A stretch of 10,799 nucleotides of DNA from Gemmatimonadota bacterium (GTDB lineage: Bacteria > Gemmatimonadota > Gemmatimonadetes > Gemmatimonadales > GWC2-71-9), in NCBI GenBank assembly GCA_029862935.1, contig JAOTWK010000084.1, forward strand, positions 1-10,799, written 5' to 3'. Positions within the stretch are counted from its first letter, which is position 1; the number at the start of each line of letters is the position of its first letter. The notes beneath the pieces are model-generated. The model ran no database searches and was not told the origin of the DNA. It worked only from the letters and a program-made list of their open reading frames with translations. Positions 1 to 6,157 of this stretch are shown piece after piece. Both the position numbers and the translations under genes were made by a program.

Positions 1-1
1 A

Positions 2-100
2 TGGGAACGAAAGCTGTGGCTCGCCCCCATCTGGTTCCTGACGCTCGCGGGCATGACGTTGGCGTGGTTCAAGCGGAGAGAGTCAGGCGGTCGAGCATGA
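2..100 (+). CDS. C-terminal end of a membrane protein (5' end outside the window)
   Basis: An open frame enters from the left edge and ends at the TGA at 98-100. It gives 32 residues: a hydrophobic stretch (WLAPIWFLTLAGMTLAWF) followed by a basic tail (KRRESGGRA), the look of a last transmembrane helix with its C-terminus in the cytoplasm. Third codon positions are G or C in 25 of 32 codons, against 19 of 32 in the overlapping frame that would extend the next gene upstream, so this frame is the better coding candidate. Its stop overlaps the start of the cytochrome gene as ATGA, which implies one transcript and coupled translation. The family cannot be told from this fragment; a membrane partner of the cytochrome is a reasonable guess. 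Confidence 0.6.
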   Translation, partial: WERKLWLAPIWFLTLAGMTLAWFKRRESGGRA

Positions 101-2115
101 CGGAAAAGACGTCCCGGTTCCGCAGGCTGTCACGGCCCCTCAAGATCGCGATCCAGGTAGGCGTGCTCGTGGTGATTCTCTCCGGGGTCGCCGGTGTCGG
201 CTTCTTGGAGTACAGCGCCCAGCCAAGCTTCTGCAAGAAGTGCCACAACATGCAGCCTTACTACGATTCCTGGGCCACGTCATCTCACAACGACGTCGCG
301 TGCATCGAGTGCCACTACGCGCCTGGCGTCCGCGCTGAGGCGATGGGCAAGTTTCAGGCGGCGAACCAGGTGGTGAAGTACGTCACTGGCGCATACGGCA
401 CGAAGCCGTGGGCGGAGATCGAAGACGCCGCATGCTTGCGCTCCGGATGCCATTCGCTGCGGAAGGTCGAGGGGATGGTCAGCTACCGTCCAACACCGGG
501 CGGGCCAAGCGTACAGTTCGACCATACACGGCACCTGGGTGAGTTGCGGCTCGGCAAACAGCTGCGGTGCACGAGCTGTCACTCGCAGATCGTGCAGGGC
601 GCGCACCTCGCGGTTACCCCACAAACGTGCAACCTCTGTCACTTCAAAGGGGCGCAGGATCGTGAGGCCGGCACGGATTGCGTTGCATGCCATCGGGCGC
701 CGCCGCGGACGGTTTCTCCGGCGGGGTTCGTGGTGGATCATCCCCAATACGTGCGCGACCTCGTGGACTGCCGATCATGTCACGAGCAGGTCACGGATGG
801 CTCGGGAGCAGCCGACGAGGACCGGTGCTGGACCTGTCACAACGAGCCTGAGAGGATTGAGGAGTTCGGGAACACGACGCTGGTACACCGGGTGCACATC
901 GCTGAGCACAACGTGGAGTGCGCGCAGTGTCACACGCCGATTGAGCACCGGCTCATCTCGCTAGGCGTCAGTGCCGAGCTCGATTGTGCTGCGTGCCATC
1001 AGCGCGTGCACGATGACCAGCAGCGGCTCTACGCCGGGTTGGGCGGGCACGGTACCGCGTCGCAGCCCAGCTCGATGTTCCTCGCGCGCGTCTCGTGCCA
1101 GAGCTGCCACCAGCTGCCCAAGGACATTGCAGGCCACGAGTCGGTCCAGTTTGCCGGCGAGGCATCGTGCATGTCGTGCCACGGGGTCAAGTACGCGAAC
1201 ATTCTTCCGTCGTGGCAGCAGGAGATGGAACGGCGGACGGTCCGGGTCGAGTCAGTCGTGCGCGCCGTGCGCCGGGCTGCTGGTTCTGCTTCGGTGCGTG
1301 TGAGAGGTCAGGTCGACAGCCTCGTGGCACTTGCGGAAGAAAACGTCGCCTTCGTGCGGCGCGGGAAAGGCGCACACAACATCGCGTACGCCGATCAGTT
1401 GCTCCGTGCGTCGCTCGACCTGGCGCGAGAGGCGGTGACGGTCGGCACCTTGCCGTACAAGGTTCCGCAGGTGGATCTCGGTCCGTCGATCAGCGAGAAT
1501 GCGTGCCTCCAGTGCCACCTTGGCGTCGAGCGCAAGACGGTCGACTTTCAAGGACGGCGGTTCGATCACCAGCGTCACGCGGTGGCCGCCGGTCTGTCGT
1601 GTGGCAGGTGTCACGGTTCGATCGACGACCACGGCAAGACCCTGCTCACCAAGACGTCGGACTGCGCATCCTGCCACCATCCGCAAATCGGCCAGCAGAA
1701 CTGTGCGGCATGTCATGAGGGCCGAGGCGGTGCGCCAGCCGAGCCGGTCGATCACCCGGTCGGGGCGTTTCCGCACAATCCCCACCTGGACGCCGGCTTC
1801 CAGTGCGTGAACTGCCACGAAGCGCCCTCCATGAGCGCCGACAAGGTGGACTGCACGACCTGCCACGCGCTGCACCACCAGCCGGATGCGTCGTGCGTCT
1901 CCTGCCATAAGTCCGGGGCCAAGGAAAAACACGCGCTCGCGTTTGCACACACCACGTGCAGCCAATGCCACGGTGAGAAGGCGCAAGGCATCACCAAGTG
2001 GACGCGACAGGTGTGCACGACGTGCCACGTGGAACTGGTCGAGCACAATGCGCCGGCGGACTGCGTCCTGTGCCATGAGATTGCGCCGATCGGAGCCGGA
2101 GGGGCCGGCAGCTAG
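97..2115 (+). CDS. Membrane-anchored multihaem cytochrome c, 22 haem motifs, NapC/NirT-like N-terminus
   Basis: This is a 672-residue cytochrome. A short basic N-terminus and one transmembrane helix (about residues 15-36) put the rest in the periplasm. I count 21 CXXCH motifs plus one CX4CH (C113 to H119), about one haem per 30 residues. The first two haems (C46, C69) sit in a NapC/NirT/NrfH-like block: CKKCHNM (M52 could be an axial ligand, as in NrfH), then SSHNDVACIECHYAPG. F-x-H-x-x-H segments at 141-146, 489-494 and 558-563 look like distal histidine ligands of class III-type cytochromes. Residues about 363-469 carry no haem and are predicted helical, with a GAHNIAYADQLL stretch recalling the HN-containing helix of nitrite-reductase-like multihaem proteins. 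I chose the ATG at 97, not the in-frame ATG at 1, because it places the anchor near the N-terminus and overlaps the previous stop as ATGA. The likely role is electron transfer between the quinone pool or its oxidoreductase and periplasmic or outer partners; a catalytic role is possible. No closer family name can be supported. Confidence 0.9.
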   Translation: MTEKTSRFRRLSRPLKIAIQVGVLVVILSGVAGVGFLEYSAQPSFCKKCHNMQPYYDSWATSSHNDVACIECHYAPGVRAEAMGKFQAANQVVKYVTGAYGTKPWAEIEDAACLRSGCHSLRKVEGMVSYRPTPGGPSVQFDHTRHLGELRLGKQLRCTSCHSQIVQGAHLAVTPQTCNLCHFKGAQDREAGTDCVACHRAPPRTVSPAGFVVDHPQYVRDLVDCRSCHEQVTDGSGAADEDRCWTCHNEPERIEEFGNTTLVHRVHIAEHNVECAQCHTPIEHRLISLGVSAELDCAACHQRVHDDQQRLYAGLGGHGTASQPSSMFLARVSCQSCHQLPKDIAGHESVQFAGEASCMSCHGVKYANILPSWQQEMERRTVRVESVVRAVRRAAGSASVRVRGQVDSLVALAEENVAFVRRGKGAHNIAYADQLLRASLDLAREAVTVGTLPYKVPQVDLGPSISENACLQCHLGVERKTVDFQGRRFDHQRHAVAAGLSCGRCHGSIDDHGKTLLTKTSDCASCHHPQIGQQNCAACHEGRGGAPAEPVDHPVGAFPHNPHLDAGFQCVNCHEAPSMSADKVDCTTCHALHHQPDASCVSCHKSGAKEKHALAFAHTTCSQCHGEKAQGITKWTRQVCTTCHVELVEHNAPADCVLCHEIAPIGAGGAGS

Positions 2116-2213
2116 CTGCGTGGGCTTACCGGTTCCTGGCGCCAGGCCCCGTTGAATCCATCCCCACCCGGTTCACCTCAAAACGTGGACTATCGCAACG
2201 CACATCCAGTCTG

Positions 2214-2234
2214 GTCGTAGATATTCTCTACGAC
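2214..2234. promoter_or_regulatory. Putative activator site 1 (perfect 8-bp inverted repeat, 5-bp spacer)
   Basis: GTCGTAGA and TCTACGAC face each other across a 5-bp spacer, centred at 2224. The core TAGA-N5-TCTA geometry is shared with the site centred at 2329. It lies about 200 bp upstream of the sigma-54 promoter, the usual range for an enhancer bound by an NtrC-family protein. The regulator encoded at 8704-10041 is the obvious candidate ligand; that pairing is inferred. Confidence 0.6.
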
Positions 2235-2237
2235 TGG

Positions 2238-2254
2238 TGTTGAAGAACACTACA
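2238..2254. promoter_or_regulatory. Putative degenerate activator site 2
   Basis: TGTTGA-N5-ACTACA, centred at 2246, matches the 6-bp arms of the site at 2321-2337 at five of six positions on each side, with the same 5-bp spacer. It lies 22 bp from site 1, close to two helical turns, as expected for cooperative binding on one DNA face. Two mismatches make this a weaker call than the other two sites. Confidence 0.35.
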
Positions 2255-2320
2255 TTCGTTCGATAGCCCCCGTTCTTACTGGTCGTTATAGTCGATCCGC
2301 GGCGACCATCCTCTCCCGAA

Positions 2321-2337
2321 TGTAGAGTTTTTCTACA
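2321..2337. promoter_or_regulatory. Putative activator site 3 (perfect 6-bp inverted repeat, 5-bp spacer)
   Basis: TGTAGA and TCTACA are separated by GTTTT, centred at 2329. This is 105 bp (about ten turns) from the centre of site 1 and about 98 bp upstream of the -24 GG. A hairpin terminator was considered, but the stem is A+T-rich, only 6 bp long, and no T-run follows it. Confidence 0.6.
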
Positions 2338-2426
2338 GTCCGTCTGGTGCGTCAGTCCGTGACGACAACCACGTAACTCTTTCATTGACAATTGGTTAGT
2401 CGCCTGATCCCGATCAAGAATCGAGC

Positions 2427-2440
2427 GGCACCTCGCTTGC
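2427..2440 (+). promoter_or_regulatory. Sigma-54 (-24/-12) promoter for the downstream operon
   Basis: GGCAC at 2427-2431 and TTGC at 2437-2440 reproduce the sigma-54 consensus TGGCAC-N5-TTGC except for C in place of the leading T. The GG-to-GC distance is the invariant 12 bp between the first G of each pair. Transcription would start near 2452, leaving a leader of about 70 nt before the ATG at 2520. The downstream genes include an NtrC-type activator with the sigma-54 contact motif GAFTGA, which supports the call. Confidence 0.75.
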
Positions 2441-2507
2441 CTTGTGTAGAGGTGGGCGTGGCAGGGTCAGCGACCTCTTCCGGTCGTCACCCGTCACGAC
2501 ACGACGC

Positions 2508-2513
2508 AAGGAG
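2508..2513 (+). promoter_or_regulatory. Ribosome binding site fixing the start of the first GcvH-like gene
   Basis: AAGGAG lies 6 nt before the ATG at 2520. It selects this start over the TTG at 2442 in the same frame, which falls immediately after the sigma-54 -12 element and upstream of the predicted transcription start. Confidence 0.75.
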
Positions 2514-2519
2514 CGACCG

Positions 2520-3191
2520 ATGGCAGTGCTACTTGGCATTCTCACGATCGCGGCGCTGATCGGCATCGACGTGTTCTTCCTGCGCGCTCGGCGAGCGCGC
2601 CGCGCCGAGGCAGTGGCGCCGCCACGGCTTCCCCCGCTGTCAGAGTCCATTACCCGGCTGCCGCAGGGGGTTTTTCTGCACCCCACCTTCACGTGGAGCC
2701 GCGTCAGGGAGGACGGAGACGTCATGCTTGGCATCCACCCGCTCCTGTTTGGGCTCGTGGGTGCACCGTATCAGATCGACGTGTTGTCCGAGGGGCAGGA
2801 GGTGGAACGCGGCGGCGAGTTGGTGAAGCTCGGGCGCGGCGGACGTCGCCTCACGGTCCGCTCGCCGGTGTCCGGTCGGATCTCGGCGGTCAACACCGTG
2901 CTGGCGGGCGAAGCCGAGTGGGACGGAGTGGACACGGACGACGGCAGGTGGGTCTACCGGATCACGCCGCAACGCCTCGGGGACGAGGTTCCCTCGTGGC
3001 TCGTTGCCGAGCGGGCGAGTGAATGGAGCCGGCGGCAGTACGAACGGCTCAAGGAATACCTGTTCGGGGTGCTGCACGCTGGAGAGCTCGGGCTCACCAT
3101 GACCGACGGTGGCGACATGCCGAACGGGGTTCTCGGGAGCCTCGCGGGCTCTGCGTGGGACGGGATTCAGCAGGAGTTCCTGGATCCATAG
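2520..3191 (+). CDS. Membrane-anchored GcvH-like protein lacking the lipoyl lysine (copy 1)
   Basis: The product has 223 residues. It has an N-terminal transmembrane helix (about 2-21) followed by LRARRARR, so the globular part should face the cytoplasm. Residues about 50-150 resemble glycine-cleavage H protein: GVFLHPTFTWSRVREDGDV, then SPVSG at 115-119 and a following VN. In true H protein lipoate is on a Lys eight residues before the Pro of this turn; here that residue is G108 and the only nearby lysine, K103, is out of register. A C-terminal extension carries MTDGG (194-198), shared in form with the other two copies. True H proteins are about 125-130 residues, soluble and without this extension. 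No glycine-cleavage P or T genes are seen. It is the first gene behind the sigma-54 promoter. The function is unknown; a structural or regulatory subunit of the redox complex is a guess. Confidence 0.85.
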   Translation: MAVLLGILTIAALIGIDVFFLRARRARRAEAVAPPRLPPLSESITRLPQGVFLHPTFTWSRVREDGDVMLGIHPLLFGLVGAPYQIDVLSEGQEVERGGELVKLGRGGRRLTVRSPVSGRISAVNTVLAGEAEWDGVDTDDGRWVYRITPQRLGDEVPSWLVAERASEWSRRQYERLKEYLFGVLHAGELGLTMTDGGDMPNGVLGSLAGSAWDGIQQEFLDP

Positions 3192-3279
3192 GCAGCACGA
3201 TAGGTGGCACGTGGCGATGTCTGCGGCTCGAAGTGTGGGTCGTCGAGGGAACGAGTGCGGAGGAGGGGACGGAGCGACG

Positions 3280-4146
3280 ATGAATCGAAGGGATTTGCTC
3301 AAGACGCTTGGGGTGGCCAGTGGCGCGGCGCTCGTCAGCCGGCCTGCGGCTGGGCAGCACGCGGCACCCTATGCGGGAGACACGGTCGGGGTGCTGGTCG
3401 ACACGACCAAGTGCATGGGGTGTCGCATGTGCGAGGTCGCCTGTGCTCAGGCCAACGGGCTGCCGGAGCCGGAGACCGACGTCGATCTCTCGACGCTTCG
3501 GTCCACGTCGCCGACGCAGTGGTCGGTGGTCAACCGGATGGAAACGGAGCGAGGTCCGGTCAACGTCAAGCGGCAGTGCATGCACTGTCTGCAGCCGGCA
3601 TGCGCATCGGCGTGTCTCACCAATGCGATGCACCGCACGGGTGAGGGTGCCGTCATCTGGAGAGAGAGCAAATGCATGGGGTGCCGGTTCTGCATGGTCT
3701 CGTGCCCCTTTGACGTACCCAAGTTCGAATACGATAGTGCCAATCCCAAGATCCAGAAGTGCGTGATGTGCTGGGAACGGCTCGAGGAGGGGAAGCAGCC
3801 GGCCTGCGTCGAGAACTGCCCGTTTGGCTGTCTCGAGTTCGGGCGGCGTTCCGAGTTGTTGGACATTGCGCGGGCGAGGATCTACGCCGAGCCCGACAAG
3901 TACGTGCACCACATCTACGGCGAACACGAGGCTGGCGGGACGGCATTTCTCTACCTCTCGTCCGACCCGTTTGAGCAGTTGGGGTTCCGCACCGATATCG
4001 GGACGACGGCGTATCCCGTGTATACCAAGGAGTTTCTGTACGCCGTGCCGCTCGTGCTCACCTTGGTGCCGCCGTTTCTGCTGGCCGTGAGTAAGGCACG
4101 TCGCGGCGACGCGGAGGAGCCGGAAGAGGGGGGTGGGGAGTCATGA
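3280..4146 (+). CDS. Tat-exported four-[4Fe-4S] ferredoxin subunit, HybA-like
   Basis: This 288-residue electron-transfer subunit begins MNRRDLLKTLG, a twin-arginine signal, so it is exported folded. Four cysteine quartets are complete and should hold four [4Fe-4S] clusters: C45/48/51/55, C100/103/108/112, C132/135/138/142 and C161/164/176/180. A hydrophobic segment at about 252-270 followed by KARRG is a C-terminal membrane anchor, as in HybA of hydrogenase 2. I chose the ATG at 3280 because it places the twin-arginine at residues 3-4 and has GGAG 5 nt upstream; longer in-frame starts (3109, 3217) lack this and the first overlaps the preceding gene. The gene overlaps the next by ATGA. The family passes electrons between a quinone-reactive NrfD/HybB partner and a periplasmic donor or acceptor. 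Neither a hydrogenase nor a molybdopterin catalytic subunit is in the window, so the partner is probably a cytochrome. Confidence 0.92.
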   Translation: MNRRDLLKTLGVASGAALVSRPAAGQHAAPYAGDTVGVLVDTTKCMGCRMCEVACAQANGLPEPETDVDLSTLRSTSPTQWSVVNRMETERGPVNVKRQCMHCLQPACASACLTNAMHRTGEGAVIWRESKCMGCRFCMVSCPFDVPKFEYDSANPKIQKCVMCWERLEEGKQPACVENCPFGCLEFGRRSELLDIARARIYAEPDKYVHHIYGEHEAGGTAFLYLSSDPFEQLGFRTDIGTTAYPVYTKEFLYAVPLVLTLVPPFLLAVSKARRGDAEEPEEGGGES

Positions 4147-5411
4147 CGACGATACCGATTGCGGGACACCGAGCGGGACTTCGGTCGGAGGTTGGGCGGT
4201 TTGTCCGGTTCCTGCTCCAGGAGCTGAAGCCGAAGGGGAAGATCCTCACCCCGTTCAATGTCGTCACCGGGATCATCGTCGCGGTGGCTGCGGTGTTGTT
4301 GGCGATCCGCTTCACGCGAGGACTGGGAGCGATCACCAACTTGTCGCAGGATTACCCGTGGGGACTGTGGATCGGGTTCGACGTGATCACCGGAGTCGCC
4401 TTTGCCGGCGGCGCCTACGTCATCACGTTCATGGTCTATATCCTCGGCATGGAGAAGTATCATCCGATCGTGCGGGTGACCGTGCTGAACGGGTTCCTGG
4501 CGTACGTGTTCTATGCGGGCGCGTTGCTGCTCGACCTCGGCAAACCGTGGAACGTGATCAACCCCGTCATTGGCAACTCGTTCGGGGTGAGTTCCGTACT
4601 GTTCCTTGTTGCGTGGCACTTCATGCTGTACATGATGGCTGAGCTGGTGGAGTTCTCGCCCGCCGTGGCCGAGTGGCTGGGCTGGCGCCGGGTCCGCAAG
4701 GTGCTGATGGGGATGACGCTGGGTGCTGTGATCTTCGGGATCACGCTGTCGACGCTGCACCAGTCCGGGCTGGGCGCGCTGTACCTCATGGCGCGCGACA
4801 AGGTGCACCCACTCTGGTATTCGGAGTTCATCCCGATCCTGTTCCTGGTGTCCAGCGTCTTCGCCGGACTCTCGATGGTGATCTTTGAGGGAAGCATCAC
4901 ACACCGCGTGTTTCGGCACCGCGTGGGCCCGGTGCTCAAAGCGTCACATGACAGCATTCAGCTCGGTCTCGCCCGCATCTGCGCGGGGGCGATGTTCGTC
5001 TACTTGGTCCTTCAGCTCTTGGTATTCGTGCACGGGCAGCGTTGGGAGCACCTGGGGACGGGCTGGGGTGCGTGGTATCTGCTCGAGCTGGTCGGCTTCG
5101 TGGCGATTCCCGCGTTCATGTTTACCGAGAGTCATCGAAGCGGCTCGGTGCGGCTGCTGCGGTACGCAGCGGTCCTCACCTTGGTGGGCATCGTGCTCAA
5201 TCGGCTCAACATTTCTGTGATTGGGTTCAAGTGGTACGCGGCCGTGCGGTACGTTCCCTCCTGGCAGGAGATCTGGGTGACCTTGGCGGTGATCTCCGCA
5301 GAGATTTGGGTGTTCCGGTGGGTGGTGAATCGCATGCCGGTGCTCGACTTCGCACTGGGGCACGGCACACGATCAGAGCCCGAGCACGACTCGGTCCGAT
5401 CGGTAGCGTGA
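4143..5411 (+). CDS. HybB/NrfD-family polytopic membrane subunit (quinone-interacting)
   Basis: This 422-residue protein has about ten hydrophobic segments between residues 38 and 398. Family signatures include QDYPWGLWIGFDV (69-81) leading into a glycine-rich helix (GVAFAGGAYVI), STLHQSGLGALYLMA (203-217) followed by HPLWYS (222-227), and NRLNIS near 353-358. These match HybB of hydrogenase 2 better than the shorter NrfD/PsrC proteins. Members have no cofactor and exchange electrons between the quinone pool and the associated ferredoxin subunit. The start ATG at 4143 overlaps the stop of the HybA-like gene, so the two are very likely made as a pair. The C-terminal tail (about 400-422) is hydrophilic. 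HybB-type subunits may couple the reaction to proton movement; whether this one does cannot be judged here. Confidence 0.93.
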   Translation: MTTIPIAGHRAGLRSEVGRFVRFLLQELKPKGKILTPFNVVTGIIVAVAAVLLAIRFTRGLGAITNLSQDYPWGLWIGFDVITGVAFAGGAYVITFMVYILGMEKYHPIVRVTVLNGFLAYVFYAGALLLDLGKPWNVINPVIGNSFGVSSVLFLVAWHFMLYMMAELVEFSPAVAEWLGWRRVRKVLMGMTLGAVIFGITLSTLHQSGLGALYLMARDKVHPLWYSEFIPILFLVSSVFAGLSMVIFEGSITHRVFRHRVGPVLKASHDSIQLGLARICAGAMFVYLVLQLLVFVHGQRWEHLGTGWGAWYLLELVGFVAIPAFMFTESHRSGSVRLLRYAAVLTLVGIVLNRLNISVIGFKWYAAVRYVPSWQEIWVTLAVISAEIWVFRWVVNRMPVLDFALGHGTRSEPEHDSVRSVA

Positions 5412-5423
5412 GAGGAGCGCGCA

Positions 5424-6119
5424 ATGCAAGGCGCAACGGGTGACATCTTCGCGACGAAGGGTCTGGAGTACCTCATCGTCATCGGGTATTTACTGGTGCT
5501 CATGGGGGTGTGGCGCCTTCTGAGTCCGCCTAAGCTCGCGCGAGTGCTTGGGATGAAGTCGCAACGGAGGGCGGTTGCTCCACACCAATGGTTCGCACTC
5601 CCGAGCGGCGTGTTTTATCACCAAGGGCATGGATGGGCTGTCCCGACCGATGGTGACACGGTTCGCGTCGGAATGGATGACTTTGCGCAGCGCTTGGTGG
5701 GGAAGCCGGACGCGATCGTCTTGCCGCAGGTGGGCGAGCGGCTCGAGCAAGGCGCGGAGGGATGGGCGCTCCAGTTCGGCACCGAGCGGATCCCGATGGT
5801 GTCGCCGGTGAGTGGGGAAGTGGTCTTGGTGAACCCCGCGTTGGGGGAGTCGGTCGACGCGGTGAACGCCGATCCATACGGGAGCGGGTGGTTGTGCGAG
5901 GTCCGCGTGTCCAGCCCGCGAGCCGCGTTCAAGAACCTGTTGAGTGGCGAGCTCGCGCGCTCGTGGATGCGCCAGGTCGTCGAACGGCTGCGCCAGATGC
6001 CGACGGCGTCCTTGGGCGTGGTCATGCCGGACGGCGGCGTGCCCGTGTCTGGATTTGCACGAGTCATCGCGCCGGACGACTGGACGAACGTGGCTCGGTA
6101 CCTGCTGCTCAGCAGCTGA
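5424..6119 (+). CDS. Membrane-anchored GcvH-like protein lacking the lipoyl lysine (copy 2)
   Basis: The product has 231 residues. A transmembrane helix at about 15-33 (EYLIVIGYLLVLMGVW) is followed by a basic linker, as in copy 1. The GcvH-like part runs from GVFYHQGHGWAV (62-73) through SPVSGEVVLVN (127-137). This is the closest of the three to the canonical SPVSGEVVEVN, yet the lipoyl-lysine position is T120 and no lysine lies near it. The C-terminal region has VVMPDGG (199-205), matching the DGG region of the other copies. GAGGAG sits 6 nt before the ATG, and the gap to the HybB-like stop is 12 bp. Two anchored copies flank the HybA/HybB pair, which suggests a joint role with that complex, perhaps as two different subunits. 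The function is unknown. Confidence 0.85.
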   Translation: MQGATGDIFATKGLEYLIVIGYLLVLMGVWRLLSPPKLARVLGMKSQRRAVAPHQWFALPSGVFYHQGHGWAVPTDGDTVRVGMDDFAQRLVGKPDAIVLPQVGERLEQGAEGWALQFGTERIPMVSPVSGEVVLVNPALGESVDAVNADPYGSGWLCEVRVSSPRAAFKNLLSGELARSWMRQVVERLRQMPTASLGVVMPDGGVPVSGFARVIAPDDWTNVARYLLLSS

Positions 6120-6146
6120 CGCGACGGGAACTGCGGATCGCGAGAA

Positions 6147-6152
6147 GGGAGG
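6147..6152 (+). promoter_or_regulatory. Ribosome binding site for the GTG start at 6158
   Basis: GGGAGG ends 5 nt before the GTG at 6158. It supports this start over the far-upstream start in the same frame (5762), which would overlap nearly half of the previous gene. Confidence 0.65.
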
Positions 6153-6157
6153 CCTCA

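Larger units (their letters stand above)
2116..2519. other. Intergenic regulatory region
   Basis: This is the only gap longer than 300 bases. No convincing gene lies in it, and its middle part (about 2200-2400) is visibly richer in A and T than the flanking genes. It contains, in order, a 12-bp palindrome beside the cytochrome stop, two perfect and one degenerate dyad with 5-bp spacers, a different dyad at 2350-2364, a sigma-54 promoter at 2427-2440 and a leader of about 70 nt ending in a strong ribosome binding site. I saw no clear IHF site, although one would be expected for a looping sigma-54 promoter. Confidence 0.8.

Noticed and set aside
1..96. ATG at position 1 as the cytochrome start
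   Set aside because: It would add 32 residues with no family support and overlap a better coding frame. The ATG at 97 places the membrane anchor correctly and overlaps the upstream stop.
2108..2146. Possible terminator after the cytochrome gene (palindromes GCAGCTAGCTGC at 2108-2119 and CCTGGCGCCAGG at 2135-2146)
   Set aside because: Both are perfect 12-bp palindromes with no natural loop, and neither is followed by a T-run, so an intrinsic terminator is not supported. Restriction-site-like palindromes of this size are common in GC-rich DNA.
2385..2390. TTGACA as a -35 element of a sigma-70 promoter
   Set aside because: At 16-18 bp downstream there is only TCCCGA-like sequence, with no acceptable -10 box.
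2445..2450. TGTAGA half-site beside the predicted transcription start
   Set aside because: The matching right arm is absent at the 5-bp spacing (GCGTGG instead of TCTACA). A single 6-bp match is weak evidence.
2483..2500. Leader hairpin GTCGT-N8-ACGAC before the first GcvH-like gene
   Set aside because: A 5-bp stem with an 8-nt loop is weak, and nothing indicates a riboswitch or attenuator.
3109..3279. Upstream in-frame starts for the HybA-like gene
   Set aside because: They would push the twin-arginine signal more than 20 residues inside the protein. The ATG at 3280 puts it at residues 3-4 with a GGAG 5 nt upstream.
5762..6157. Longer form of the third GcvH-like protein
   Set aside because: The extension overlaps the end of copy 2 in another frame and encodes an Arg- and Gly-rich sequence with no resemblance to the family.
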